A stretch of DNA of 64,000 bases, from assembly GCA_022113835.1 (NCBI GenBank), contig JAILWY010000028.1, positions 4,836,001 through 4,900,000 on the forward strand. Direction: 5' to 3'. The stretch's first letter is position 1; every line of letters starts with the position of its first letter. Position numbers and translations under genes: made by a program. The stretch comes from Atopsyche davidsoni. Taxonomy: Eukaryota > Arthropoda > Insecta > Trichoptera > Hydrobiosidae. Below, piece by piece: positions 39,300-51,863 of this stretch. The notes beneath the pieces were generated by a model that saw nothing but the letters and a program-made list of their open reading frames with translations, did not search any database and was not told the origin of the DNA.

Positions 39300-39535
39300 A
39301 TGTATAATCGAGAGATGGAGATGGTGTCGAAGAGCGAGGCTGAGGGGCGTCCGAGTGCTTTCGGTGAAGGCGGCCAGGATCAAGACGCCCGAGAATGTTG
39401 ACGTTAATATTCGGCAATTACAGTATCAGGATTTCAGCGTGAGGTGGTTTACGATTCAGCGATCCCGTTCTGGACGCGTTTGCCCCGAGCCATGCACCGA
39501 GCAATTGGCTAAGGATATTTATAGGTGTGTAATTT
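39300..39535 (+). other. GC-richer segment with overlapping open frames
   Basis: The segment has coding-like base composition against AT-rich flanks. One plus frame opens at ATG 39,300 for 34 codons (MYNREMEMVSKSEAEG...), another runs through ENVDVNIRQLQYQDFSVRW to a donor-like TATAG|GTGTGT at about 39,524, and the minus strand also has open stretches. No single frame spans it. It may hold an upstream exon of the unidentified minus gene, a decayed gene, or a 5' exon of an unknown plus transcript. Confidence 0.3.
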
Positions 39536-40794
39536 TAAGTTAAAATACCTTTAGGTTGAGATAATACTTTTATAAAAAAATATAGTACAATGTATTTTAG
39601 TAATAATAAAGAATGAGTACAAATATAATATGCCTGCTTTATTTCTTACTGTTTTGTATGAATAATATTTTTTTAATAATAGGTACATACAATGATTAAA
39701 TATTTTATATAATATAAAAAGGAATGTCATTTGTAACATATCACTTATTTGTAACGCTAAAAATCATTTTATTTCAGTAAACGTTTTCATAAATTAAACA
39801 TGAAATTAAAACAGATTTTTCACGAGTATTAAGAGTATATATTTACGCTTTATATTTATATATGTATATATTTCGCAGATCGCAACGATCAATGTAAGAA
39901 TTTTACAAATACATATTGAAAAATGAATTTATTCCGATTTGTAATGTCGGCTATTATCAGTTGGAGATTGACGCAAAACATTTCTGCGACTACGTTACCC
40001 TTTGCCGCTATCATTTACACTATTTAATTTTATTGATAATGCAACGGATGAAATGGAAGAAGTGCGAGATCGGCGTAAGCGACTACTTATTCAAGTTGCC
40101 TCCAACTCGGCTAACGATGATAAATAAATTAAAGGTATTTTGAGTATTGTCTTTCTAATTGCAACTGATACACCTCAAATTGTGACAAATCTGACTATCT
40201 TTATTTAATATCTACTGATATGGTTTACAATTTCCAAGGACAGTAGTCGAGAGGCAGTGCTCAATGTGTGCGAATCGAGAGTCGATTGCTCCGTCATCAG
40301 CAGACCCGTCATCCTTGACTTAAAAATGAAATGTAATAGCACCGTTCCCGAAGTTCTGAATAAAGTATTTTGAGCGTTCGTGTCGCATAGCAAATAGCAT
40401 TTTACAAATGTATTGTAAATATTTTCTAATTTATTTACGTGACTAGATTGCACTAAGATATAAATTCAATAACTACGCGAGCATAATTTAAATAATAAAA
40501 AAAACAAGGTATTGCTTTTACTAAAATTTTTTGAGTGTTGGCCAAATAATGAATCGAATGAACTTTTTCATAGGAATCGATTAAATCGAACGGAAACATT
40601 GAAGCGGTGAAGAATGAATGTGATTTTAAGCAGCAGAGTATGATCGTATTTATATTTTAATATGCCGAGCATATACTGTTAAACTAATTATAAAAAATGA
40701 ACGATAATTATACTTCATGAAAGAATATGTTTCACCGCAGCGGAATCTACTAAAAGCTTCCTTGATTACCTAATAATACGATGGTATTTCTGAT
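39536..40794. other. Intergenic, mostly AT-rich
   Basis: About 1.2 kb between the segment above and the FAM21 stop codon, including the FAM21 3'UTR. A minus-strand exon-like stretch at about 40,205-40,335, open in two frames, might belong to the unidentified gene, but its splice sites are weak. Nothing else is supported. Confidence 0.4.
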
Positions 40795-43700
40795 TCAGTC
40801 TTGTTGGAAAGCCGACAGCGGATCTTGGGTGGTCACCTCAGCGCTCGAGAGAACTGAAGCAGACTTCGGAGCCGGCTTTTTCTTAACAGCCGTCGATGGC
40901 ATCGCCGCTTCTTTAGCACCTTCAAATAAAGTAATTCATGCAGTTTTAGATTTCTGTACCGTAATAATTAAATTAGCATTTTATTCCCGCCTCGTCTACC
41001 ATTTTTGATATCGTAATTTATATTTAATTTGTAAAGACGCAATGGCATTACTCCCGTATCGATAAGTTAAACTGTCTTACCTATTTTTGTTTTGAATAGA
41101 TCAAACTGGTCGCGGTCCTCGTCTCCAAAGAGACTTCCCGGCTGTCCTGCAGAGGATCTCGGTTTGAAAATATCCTCTCCCTCGTCCTCGCCGAACAGAC
41201 TCTTCGGATCAGTTTTTCTCGCGCTGCTGACTGCAGTCTTCTTGTGTGTGTCCTTTTGTGATTTCTTAGCGTCTTTGGATTTCGGCGCAAACAGTTCATT
41301 GTCGCTGTCGGAATCGCTGAACAGGTTTTTTGTCTCGTTCGATTTCTTGAAGCCTCCTTTATTTTTAGAAGAACTTTCTGTTTTAGAAGTGTCAACTTTT
41401 CCAAATAAACTGTCGATGGAGTCTGTAGTTTTTGACGAAGGCTTGTGGGAAAATAGATTCACGTCGTCTTCCGAATCCCCAAACATGTTATGCGCTTTTT
41501 CTCTGTTGAATAAATCTGTTTTTTCTTTATTGGGAGCAACTTTTTTACTACCGCTACTGAACACGTCAGTTTCTTTTGATTCTGATATCGGCTTTTTAGC
41601 TTTAACCGACTTTTTATTATTATCTTTAACAGTTATCGCATCAGTGTTAATTTTATTGGCAGAGTTATCCTTTCTGAAAATGTCAAAAAGATCTTCAGTT
41701 TCAAGGTCATTCAAAAAGTCTAATTTAGTTTTATCTTTTACAGTGTCTATTTTCTCTTTAGAAGATTCTTTCTTAATATCTTTATAAGCGTTATCTAAAG
41801 TTTGTATAGGAGGAGGAAGATCCAACGATGCTTCGGGTTTTTTTTCATATTTTTGTGGTAAGGTCACGATGGCTTTGCTTTCTTCTCCTGTTGGTGAGTT
41901 TGGAAGTGAAACGGTAAAATCTGCTTCATCGTGCGCGGCGTCTTCAAATGAAAAGGATATATCTGCCGCAGATTTTCTGATGGCCTCGTGCCTGGCTCTT
42001 CGCGATGACGGACGTCTTTTCACAGGGATTTTAACTCTTTCTTTTGAAATATTATTACTCAAGATGGAATCTAGAGACTGAGTTTCTTGCTCAAAGCTGA
42101 CAGCTTTTACGATTTTTGAGGTTTTCGGGGAATCACTGTCTTCTTCGGCCGGAACGTTTTCTCTTTCCTGATTGATATCTTTGATCAGCTTGGGGGCGAT
42201 CCCGGGGATGAGAGCTTTCACATTGATGTTGAGATTCTTTTGTAATTTTCCGATGGATCTTCCAGGAGATAAGTTAGCCGACTTGCTTATCTTACCCCCG
42301 TCAGTTTCTTCCTTGGAAGCCTTGGATAATTCCTCACGGATTTCTTGCACAGTAGAGAATGCTTTCTCTTCAATTTCACTTTCTTTATCTAAGTCTCCAT
42401 GTGGTTTATGTGAATTTGTGTCTTCATCTTCTGTCGGTTTTGTACTTGCCACAGCGGGTTTAGCCGAGATGTCGCTGGGTTTTGAACCATCAAAATCTGG
42501 CTCAACGATAGAAATTTCATTGTCAGCTGCAGTGCCATCAATATTTAAAATTTCTGGTTTAGTTACACTTGTTTTTGCTTTAATTGCAGAAGTATCCGGT
42601 TTAGTCGGACTTATATCTGGTTTGACTAGGGAAACTTCTGGTTTAGCAGCACTTACATTTGGTTTGATAGCAGAAACTTCCGGTTTAGGGGAACTGACAT
42701 TTGACTTGGTAGCATAAACTTCCCGTTTAGTGGTATTGGTATCTGATTTCACAACAGAAATTCCCGGTTTTGTTGAACTTATAGCCGGTTTATCAAGTGA
42801 CACTTTTGGCTTTTTATCGTTGATATCTTCTTGTTTTATCTGCGACTTAACGACAGAAGGTTTATTATGAATTATACTCGGTTTGGCACTAGAGACTCCT
42901 GGTTTTTCACTAATAATATCAGGTTTGGTCGGGAGACTACCCGATCTGAGAGTATTGTTATCCTGTTTAGTAATAAAGCTTTCTAGTGTTCGACTATTTT
43001 CGTCAAGTGTGTCTGTAGACATTTGTGGCTTAACCGTGGCGATATTTGTTTTAGCAACGGAAATCTCGGGTAATTTTGGCTTGTTGGCAAGAATATCAGG
43101 TTTTGAAGTTGCTATGTTCGGTTTAGAAGTTATAATCGGTTTTGAAATGGCAGAGGTTAATTCACTTTTACTTTGGTCTGTTTCCACTTTGCGATTACTA
43201 TCAACAACTACACTTTCTTTTTTATCAATTTTTACATCCGACTCGTCGGTTTTCATAATGGACGAAAACAAATTACCACCGTCATCTGTGTTGCCAAACA
43301 AAGTTTTATTTTTACTAGATGAAGGATCGGTGACTTTTTTTTCATTATTTTCTTTTTTGATAATATTGACCGTTTTAAAATATGGATAGTCGTCGAATAG
43401 ACCAGGTGCGTCAGTCGGATCAGCGAGTTTCGGATTACTGAATATATTATCATCACTGGAGTCCGCCTTGGAATATATTCCTGATTCGTCATTATCCTGG
43501 TATTCAATATCTGGAGGCTCATCGCTGAACAAATTTATATGTGAAGGTTGACTACTTATGTCTTTATCGTGGAAAATTCCTTTCTTTCCTTTGTCATAGT
43601 TCCTAACAGATGAGAATAAATCATCACTGTCATCATCGTCATCAAATAGGGAGTTGATGTCTCTGCCGTGAGCGCTTTTGGTTGCCGTCTCTTCTATGGG

Positions 43701-46700
43701 AGGGGGCACATCATCGAATAAGCTGTTAGTTCTTTTAATTTCTTTTTTTCTCTCCGGTTCTTTCTCAATATTTTTGGGCGCCGTTTCAAAATCTACAGAT
43801 GCTTCATTAGTAGCATTGTCGTGTTTTTCTAAATTTGTTTTTTGTAAGTCATTTTCTCTTTTTACTAAATCTTGCGTTTTGCCAGATTTTTTTGTCGTAA
43901 CGTTATATTCACGATCTACTTCTTTTCCTGCGTTTACTTTTGAAATATTAATATCGATTTGATGCCGAGGTATTTCAACTTTCTGTGTTACTTGAGGAGA
44001 GTCATTTTCATTTTCAGTGTCGGTGCTGGAAGAGTCTCGTCTCCTCTTGCTGATAAGAGAGGCGGCCATGATCTTAGTGTTGTCTTCAAGCGTGGTCACG
44101 TCTTCGATAGGTTTCTGCAAAAACCAAATCAGAAGTATTCATATTTGAAATAATCAAAAAGACTTTAGCGTAGTTAAATATAGAGATGCAAAGACTTGTT
44201 TGAGACTACGAGGCGGCATCGGCCCACCATGGTTTGTGGATAACCTTTAAATGAATTTATTATATTCATCCATGCATTCATCAATTTATATTCATTTAGT
44301 ATCGTAGCCCTTGCATCTCTGGAATAGTCACTATTCGGCATTACCGTAGCTTCTTTACCCTCGACAGGGGCGGTCTGATTGGCAAGTGGATTCTGTGAGG
44401 GCGGCAGGCCAGGCTGGCTCAGTTTGCTCCCCTTCTCTGCAGCTTTTGTACTTGTATTGGCCATCGGCTGCAAAATAATAAATATTGTTAAAACACACAA
44501 GGTCACATTATAATATATTTATAACAAATAAGATGAATAAAAAAAAAGTAATAACAAACCTTTGTTTTTTCCGAAGGCAAGGACTTTTTGAGGGAAGCAA
44601 ACAGATCATCATCATCGCTCTCATCAAACAGCGACGGAACATTCTCTTGTTTATTTACATTAGCGGACAAAGTCTGCTTAAACGCGGTCGGTTTTGGTAA
44701 GGATGTCTTGGCAATGTTCTTCCCCCCAAAGAGACCAGAATCACCATCATTGTCAGAGTCATCAAACAAGCCTGAAGTATTCGTTTTCGCAGTACTATCG
44801 GCAACAAGTGATGATTTGACATCTGGATTGATAAATGTTCTGATGTCATCATCATCATCATAGTCATTAAAAATACTATCATTCTTAATCGTAGGTTGAA
44901 TAGAAACTTTACGATCCTCTATCTTATTTTTACTGAAAAGATCACTGTTTGATTGTTTTTTTACTGTACTTTTTGTACTTTCTTTACTATCGTCAAACAT
45001 TCCGGCTTCTTTTTTCTTCGGTTGCGGCTTATTTGTTGCAGTACTGAATAGGTCTTCATCATCAGGTAGATCGTCAAAGAGCCCTCTGTACTCCGGCTCT
45101 GGCTTGTTTCCGAAAAGCCCTGAATTGAAAGAGCCGGGTTTCTGAGGATTTTTCGAGGATGGTTTCTCTCCGAAGAGACCGTCTGAGAGAAAATCGTCTT
45201 GCTCATCTTCATCTGCAAACATGTCACTCGGCACGTCATCTGACAGCCTCTCTGCCTCCAGTGGAGGCGGCTCATCCGAAAATATGTTTCCTAGAAGATA
45301 CAAAAAATATTGTTGATTGTATTATATTGCAACAATAATACAAAGATTAAAATATTTTATGTGATTTAGAAAAATTTATATACAGACAACTACGGCAGTC
45401 AGTTTACAAGTTTTTGTCTGATAAGAAAGAAGTGATTGATATACAAGTTGAATGATTGAGATTACTGGAGTCACGTTGTGAAGTCGGTCCCGCAGCAGGG
45501 AAGAAGGAAGGCGGGCCAGGTGGACGCGCAGAAGCCGCGGGGGCTGCAGGGGCTAAGGAGACCGCTGGACCTCCCAACTTCCTGGCCAGTTCGGCCGCGA
45601 AATCTGAGGCACTGGCCGCCACTATCTATTAATTACAATAAAATTCTGTTAAGTTTAAGGTTTAATGATATAAATTAATAATTTGGTTCAGAAGTGATAA
45701 TAAATCTCTGACTTTTGAGATACTCTATATATATACTCTAACAGATCTATGCTTAAAAATAAACGGTTGAAGCTCCTTGAAAGTTGATCACCTGTCAATA
45801 ACGCTATAAAAAGAAGTAAACTAACCTTTGGCTCCGGAGGTTGTAGTGGATCACGCTCTGTCAGACCGACGCTGCTCTCGGCGGGGCTCGGCTGCAAGTA
45901 AACCAAGTCCTCAATAATATTCTGCCTCTTAGCGAAAATTTAAATATAGTATTTCTATGTGTTAAAATTTGAATAAACTTTGATAAAAACTAATAATTTA
46001 TTAATTGATCAGAATTTTCTCATATGAAGACATAAATATTCTTAAATTTTCTATCGCAAAAGTGTAAATTAAAATAAAAGCGATTCATGAATAAACAAAA
46101 TGTAAAATTAAAAGCACAGCAGTTGTCATGAAGTTCCCGGGACTCAAAATACAATACACAGATTGTTCAGGAACAGGCAGCTAGGCAATCACAGGATAGT
46201 CGTACCGTGGATGCTGGAGGCAGTGAGAGGCTCTCGGCCCGCGAGTGCAGCTCCTCAGGCTCCTCAGGCACTTCTCCAGAGTCTGATTCACTCCCAGATG
46301 AGCCTTCCTGTAGTCCTAGTGGTTCAAATAAAGACGATTAATTTGCGGCAATAGTTTTACGGCACAATATGTAGGATTTTTTTATATCCAGAAAAATGTG
46401 TAAAAGTGAATACACTGAAGGTTACATATTATATAATATATTTAATTTGTCCTTATGTTAAACAACAAATAAATTAATACCAATTCATACAAATATGCTA
46501 TATAAATTATAAGCTACTCGTATCATATAAAATATGGTACAAAATTGATAAAGTTTGCCCTTCAATTTTTAAACGATAATATAATGACACATACTACAAC
46601 AAATGTTCAGATATATTTGTAGTGATATACAATAAAGGCCTAACCGATCAAATAAATGAATGAAGTGTTTACCGATATGCCACTTCCTCTGCCAGTCGTG

Positions 46701-48699
46701 TGAGCCGATAATGTAGGGTAGCGGGGCAGACTCGTAGCAATCCTGCGGTCTCAGCAACACGCTGCAAAGTACAACGTACAAAATCCTTGGGACCTACGTG
46801 ACCTTTACACTACGGCATATCGGTTTGCAACTGCGCACTGTGTGAGCCTTGTATTTGGTTTTCATTTTGTATGTCCTTTTACTTTGTTTTATTAAATGTT
46901 TTTCTTCTAATGGACGTCAAAAAACGACATCAATATATATAATAATGATGTTTAATTTTAGTAATATGATTAGGCACATAAGTTCACACATAGAAGATGA
47001 TTAAAGAAATTCTCAGAAAAATATCATCGTGATTTGTGTGGGATTTGAACCCACATCCCCTGGCTTACATGGCCGGTGTCCTGACCCTTGTACTAACGAA
47101 TCCAAATCAATCCAAATTCAATCCAAAAAATAGACATACGTTTAATTTTAGCACATGCAGGGATATTTTGAACTGGACTGGGTACTGGACTTGCGAAATC
47201 CCCATACCCACCATATTTAGAGAGAGAGATAGTAAGAGCTTAGCTCCCAAGGATGTATCTGACCTAAGTCAGTCCCATTGGGAAACCTATGGATCGGTGC
47301 TTTGAGACGAGTGGAGTCCAGGGATTTGCAACCCTCAGGGCGCCTTTTACACAACTGTAATACTCACACAACTTCCACTCGATTGCCCTACGCAACCAGA
47401 TCTGATAGGCCACAAGAAATGAGATCATTAAGACATTAATGGACTTCGCTGAAAGTCAATAGTTTATAAAGAAGGTGTACTTTTCTGTGATATCCTTTTC
47501 ATCACTGTCAGAGTCGCTGTCACTATCCAGTGAGACGCTCACGCGTTCACATAGTCCCTCCAGGCGCCGTACACTCCTGGCTACTGCTTGTCGATTCCGC
47601 TCGGCCGACTCCTCGTTGTCTGCTCCCTGCTAGAGATACCCACATATTATTCAACACAATTATTACATACTAATTAATGATTTCATATTTATTTTTTATG
47701 ATCATTGTATTCATATTGGAAAACAATTTAACTTTAAAAGCCAAACTATAAAAAATCTTAATACATCATCTCTTATGTCAAAATTAAGAATATTTATACC
47801 GGGGCCGGAGTTGGAAAACTTACTGGAGTAGCAGGTACAATATTCGGGGCTGGAGAAATCACTGTTTCGGCCTCGTCCTCTTGCACACGGCTTTCTACAA
47901 ACTGTGTGTTGTTGAGGGCCATGAACCTAAAATTCAACATTTAATATATTCAAATTCACCAGATACTTTGACTAGAAGGATATTTAAATAATTAATACCA
48001 CACCTGTTATTGACATTTTTCAATGCCAAGGATGCATTGCCTATATCCGCTAGTAGTCGCTGGAGCTGTGATGTGGTATGTCCACTACGCTCCAATACGC
48101 CCTGCAAAATTTCAACAGTAATGCTTTCAGAAAAAGGTTCGCATTGGTTTATATTCTAACCACCGATTAGAACTCACAGCGTGGGAAGAATTCAACAATG
48201 CCAGCAGACGGCCATCAGCGCGCAGGCCCCAGCTCCCAGCTGCCTCTCGCAGCTGGCTCGGCTCCCACACCTCCTCCTGTTAAAAAGCACTTTTCTAATA
48301 AGTAACATATTTTGGAAAATATATACTTAAATTATCCGACTTTCTGCAACTACTGTCTCTTACAAGTCGTCTATTTATCAATCAAGCGGATGACAACTCA
48401 TCGCAACATGGAGGAGCTAAATAGTTGTTGTGAAATAAAATAAAAATATAGTTATATTCGTTTCTTTTATACATATGATTATTGCGATTCTCTTTTAGAG
48501 TTTGTAGGCACTCCCCTGCGGTCCTCTTGCAACCGTAATTTAAGCTTAATTATCAATAAATTCACGCCAGTGATTCCATCAATATTAAATGAATTTCAAT
48601 AGGTTATATACACAGCGAACTTGATATATCAAACAACCAAATCGACGGATGTTTTATATAAATAATACAATTTTAAAAAAATACGTAAAATCTTACCAT
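40795..48699 (-). CDS. WASHC2: WASH complex subunit FAM21 (WASHC2)
   Basis: Thirteen coding exons: 48699-48697, 48276-48178, 48101-48004, 47926-47800, 47629-47481, 46761-46673, 46315-46206, 45891-45826, 45625-45466, 45290-44560, 44467-44345, 44114-41081 and 40919-40795. Phases close to about 1,637 residues (human about 1,340). The N-terminal helical head that binds the WASH complex is recognisable (EVWEPSQLREAAGSWGL, NNTQFVESRV), as is the conserved SAPLPYIIGSHDW patch. The very long tail holds many acidic LF motifs (GLFDDLPDDEDLF, SLFGDEDRDQFDLF) of the type that bind VPS35 of retromer and capping protein. FAM21 recruits the actin-nucleating WASH complex to endosomes. The first coding exon contains only the start codon (ATG|GTAAGA). 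The acceptor at 47,629 is a TAGCAG tandem (alternative start 47,626). One 3-kb exon carries a KP heptad repeat. Confidence 0.9.
42550..43150 (-). repeat. Degenerate 21-bp coding minisatellite in FAM21 (KPxxSxx heptads)
   Basis: Within the 3-kb FAM21 exon the protein repeats Lys-Pro about every seven residues, for example KPEVSAI, KPNVSAA, KPEVSLV, KPDISPT. The longest uninterrupted run covers about 13 units at 42,552-42,812; shorter runs follow at about 42,850-42,945 and 43,030-43,150. On the DNA it is a decayed 21-bp tandem repeat. Vertebrate FAM21 tails have no such array as far as I recall. Confidence 0.8.
46960..47100 (-). mobile_element. tRNA-derived SINE in a FAM21 intron
   Basis: Read on the minus strand, a tRNA-like head contains an anticodon-arm-like hairpin region and a pol III B box (GGTTCAAATCC) closed by a T-arm stem (GTGGG/CCCAC). 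A body (TCACGATGATATTTTTCTGA...) and an AT-rich end near 46,930-46,960 follow. It lies in the intron between exons 47629-47481 and 46761-46673. The body resembles the arms of the palindrome at 33,483-33,672. Confidence 0.65.
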
Positions 48700-49563
48700 G
48701 GTTATTACAAAAGTTCAACAGTAAAAATAGCGGGATAATGAAAACAAGAAATTTTTATTATGTTCATGTCAATATTGCCTTGACGAGGATAATGATATGA
48801 CAGCTCGAAGAAACGTCATTTCACGCTCGTAAATGTTTGTATTTACATGTAGCGTGTTCGTAAAAGGTTGTTAATAGCCCTAAAAAAAAAAAAAAAAGTT
48901 ATTTAAATATAAATGATTTGCCTGAATTTTTCTCTATTCCCATTTTAAATTAAAAAAATATATTTATTTATTTATATAAAATAAATAAATATATTTAAAA
49001 AACATAATAATTTTATCTTTTTTTTTTTGCGTACTTTCAAAACTAAACGCAATATATTTTTAATTTAAATGGGACTGGAGAAGTATTTAAATAAAAATTG
49101 ATAGACACAATATGATGCTTATTATACAATAATGAAAATCTCCTGTATACTTGTTTTTTTATTTATTTTATAATTAAAAATTATATTTCAATCATTGTAA
49201 TTAATAAATAATCTTTCATATAGTTGACTCTTCTTGAATGATTTGATTCTTTATATTTAGTAAACTTAATTTGTTGAATGTCCGATTGATCTGCTAGTGA
49301 ATATTTCACTGTGGTATATAGTATAATAATTTATGTACTATTTCAATTGATTGATTGATTAATGCTTATATTGTTAATCAATTATTTTTATTTGAAAAGA
49401 AATATTTTTAGTGTTATTCCTGATTTTTATTTGCTTTACACGACTAGTTTCGCCAACTTTCTATGTTGACAAAACTTATCGTCTAAAACAAATAAAAATG
49501 TGGAGAATCATTATGATTTTTTAATGGCCATTTTTTTTATTAAATAATACAAATTATATAATT
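48700..49563. other. AT-rich spacer upstream of FAM21, with hairpin repeats
   Basis: The spacer contains the FAM21 promoter, a very AT-rich palindrome at about 48,945-48,990 (TATTTATTTATATAAAATAA core) and an imperfect inverted repeat at 49,424-49,498 (TTTTTATTTG outside, GCCAAC/GTTGAC around a 7-bp loop). The latter resembles terminal hairpins of insect repeats. The poly(A) signal of the next minus gene lies at about 49,537-49,542. No gene was seen. Confidence 0.5.
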
Positions 49564-51863
49564 TTATTCAAAGTTAACGAATTCTTCATTATTCCTCGTA
49601 TATTCAATTGAGCTATCTCTGACGTTCTCTTGTGTCTTGTAGGCCATGACCGACCTCCTTGACTTCACAAAGTACACAATTGCAGCCAAGACAATGAGGA
49701 GCAAGCCGATACTGTGTATGGTAACCATAGCAACGAGCGTTTTATTTTTTTCATTCAGCGATACAATTTTATCCATAACATCATCATTGATAAGCTTTGC
49801 GACAGTGGCCGAGTTGAGACTGTTGGAATTTTTATTGCTGGAAGTCTGTTGGGGTACTTCATTTCTTTTAGTATCTTCGACAATAGCGGCTGTTGTGACT
49901 TCAGAATCACACGGGTTTCCAGGTAGTGGTTCAAGCTTTAAGAACTGAGTTCTTGTACCGAGATACATATTCCCCTTTGAATCAAATCCCATCGCCTGTG
50001 CACGATCATATCCTTTGACTCGTTTGGCATAGTAAGAATCTGGCTTTATAAAGTAAAGTCCGTCATCATGACATAGATATACATAGTCACTTCTGTTATC
50101 CACGACTATCAGATAAGTTGTTGTAGACTTTACCCCTAAAAATAAAACATTTTAACAGGTGTATAGTATTAATTCTTTTTCTACATATTATTGCTCGCTC
50201 TGACAAAAATGTTACACAAGGCCCTAGCAACAGGAAATGATTATAAAAAGACAAATAAAAAATCCTGCAAGAGCTATGATAGTTGTACATGAAATAGCTT
50301 AATAATACTGTTAAGTGTACCTGATATTTTTATACTTTCGTGATGTCCGTGACGTAAGACATGGGGATAGCGAAGCAGGCCCGTCTCGACATAGTACATG
50401 TCTCCCTCGCTGTTGAAGGCGATGGTCCCTGCTTTTGGCACCACAGAAAGTTGCTTGATCTCCTCGTCATTTATATGGTAAAGCGAGTTATAATTGTTAG
50501 TCGCGTATATCGATCCATTTTCTACAATTGTCATTTTGTACATTACATGTTCCTGTTGATGGACACAATTAAAAAAATTTAGCATTTATTAAAAATTATG
50601 TGTAAAATTGAATCATGGTTTTGAAGTCAAGGTTTTGTAACTTAGTGACTGTATATCAGTTTTCAAATGTTGCATTTAATTTATATTAAATGATTATCAA
50701 TGTTATCGTAGAATCAATATTACCGCAGCCCGGAAGAAAGTAGCAGTTGAGGTTTCATAGTTGTACTTGTATATGCCCTTGGTGGTACTGATTAGGATGT
50801 TCCCTTTTATGTCCATCACGCAGTCCTGAGCCATGCCGCGGGTGAACCCTGTTAATAAATTCACATTAGCTGCAAATTACAGGCTAAGCACTCCCATTTG
50901 AATAGTGTTTTTTTGAACTCGTAATTTAGATTTTTAAGTTTTTCGTGTACAAGTGCGATATTTAAAATATCAAAAATTATTTTAAAAAGACAGGGTAATT
51001 TGAGAAATGTATGCACTTAAATAAAACCTATACAATCTATATTTATAATCAATAACAATATTCTAGTCAATTTTCATAACTAGAGACGATAGAGATCATT
51101 GTAAAATTATTATTGTTCTATGGATTATTAAAAAAAATTTTAGTTGCTTAGAAAAATATAATATTTATATATCATCAAAGGCTATCTGGAAAAAATTAAG
51201 CACACGTTACAATTTTTAACAAAGGATGTTGTTCAACATCCTCTTATGGACACGTTATGCTAAATGTATAATATTTTAAATGTAATATTTTTATATATTG
51301 AGTAAGTGCTTTGCAGGTTTAGAGCAAAAAAAGATCCTAAGATCCAATTGTAATATTATATATACAGAGTGTATTTTATATTTCAATTTTAAGCTATTTC
51401 ATCATTAACACTTTCAAAGTACTGAAAATTTTTCTTTACTTAGTATTAATTAAAGACATATAATGATGAAAAAAAGTTATGAGTAGTAAAAAGGCTGTTT
51501 ATAGCTGAGCTTTTTTATGCTTGATAATGGATATAATTTATATCTTCAAGATTTTAAAGTAGCACTAAAGCACTGTTCGTTGCAATGATAAAATTCACGT
51601 TATTTATTACCTTTGATAATTTCTGGCGTTGTCTGGTTAATTTTCCAAATGTACATATTTTTGTCCTGGTCGGTTCTGTAAAATATGTTGCCATCATCGT
51701 CGATCACTATTTTATTGAATAGTGAGACATTGAGAAGTATAGAGGATCTATAATATTTGTTTCCAATGTATCTGGAAGATTCACAGTCGGCATCACTAAT
51801 CTCTTCTGCTCCGACCAGTAATATTATTCCACTGAGATACAAAACAATTTTTAAGGTATTCAT
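49564..51863 (-). CDS. Ommochrome-binding-protein-like type I membrane protein (paralogue A)
   Basis: Four exons: 51863-51611, 50848-50724, 50552-50321 and 50135-49564; phases close to 393 residues. A signal peptide (MNTLKIVLYLSGIILLVGA) is followed by repeated beta-strand units of propeller type (DDDGNIFYR, DIKGNILIS, NSEGDMYYV, DSKGNMYLG), where a turn with Gly and Asn/Asp precedes aromatic strands. A Ser/Thr-rich linker, one membrane helix at about residues 340-360 (IHSIGLLLIVLAAIVYFV) and a short cytoplasmic tail follow. The unit GIYKYNYET and the overall scheme resemble lepidopteran ommochrome-binding proteins, which are secreted pigment carriers; the membrane anchor here is unusual. The family name is by resemblance only. 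Exon phases are the same as in the paralogue at 62,393. Confidence 0.7.

Noticed and set aside
40205..40453. 82-codon minus frame as a gene
   Set aside because: Two minus frames are open over the same DNA and the splice sites are weak; it could at most be an exon of the unidentified gene, which I cannot support.
41092..43962. Several long plus-strand open frames (up to 231 codons)
   Set aside because: They are antisense shadows of the low-complexity FAM21 exon. The minus frame has 1,017 open codons, LF motifs and correct splice phases.
47033..47100. Possible genuine tRNA gene
   Set aside because: Only the anticodon-arm-like part and T arm are present and the sequence continues directly into a repeat body, so it is a SINE head, not a tRNA.
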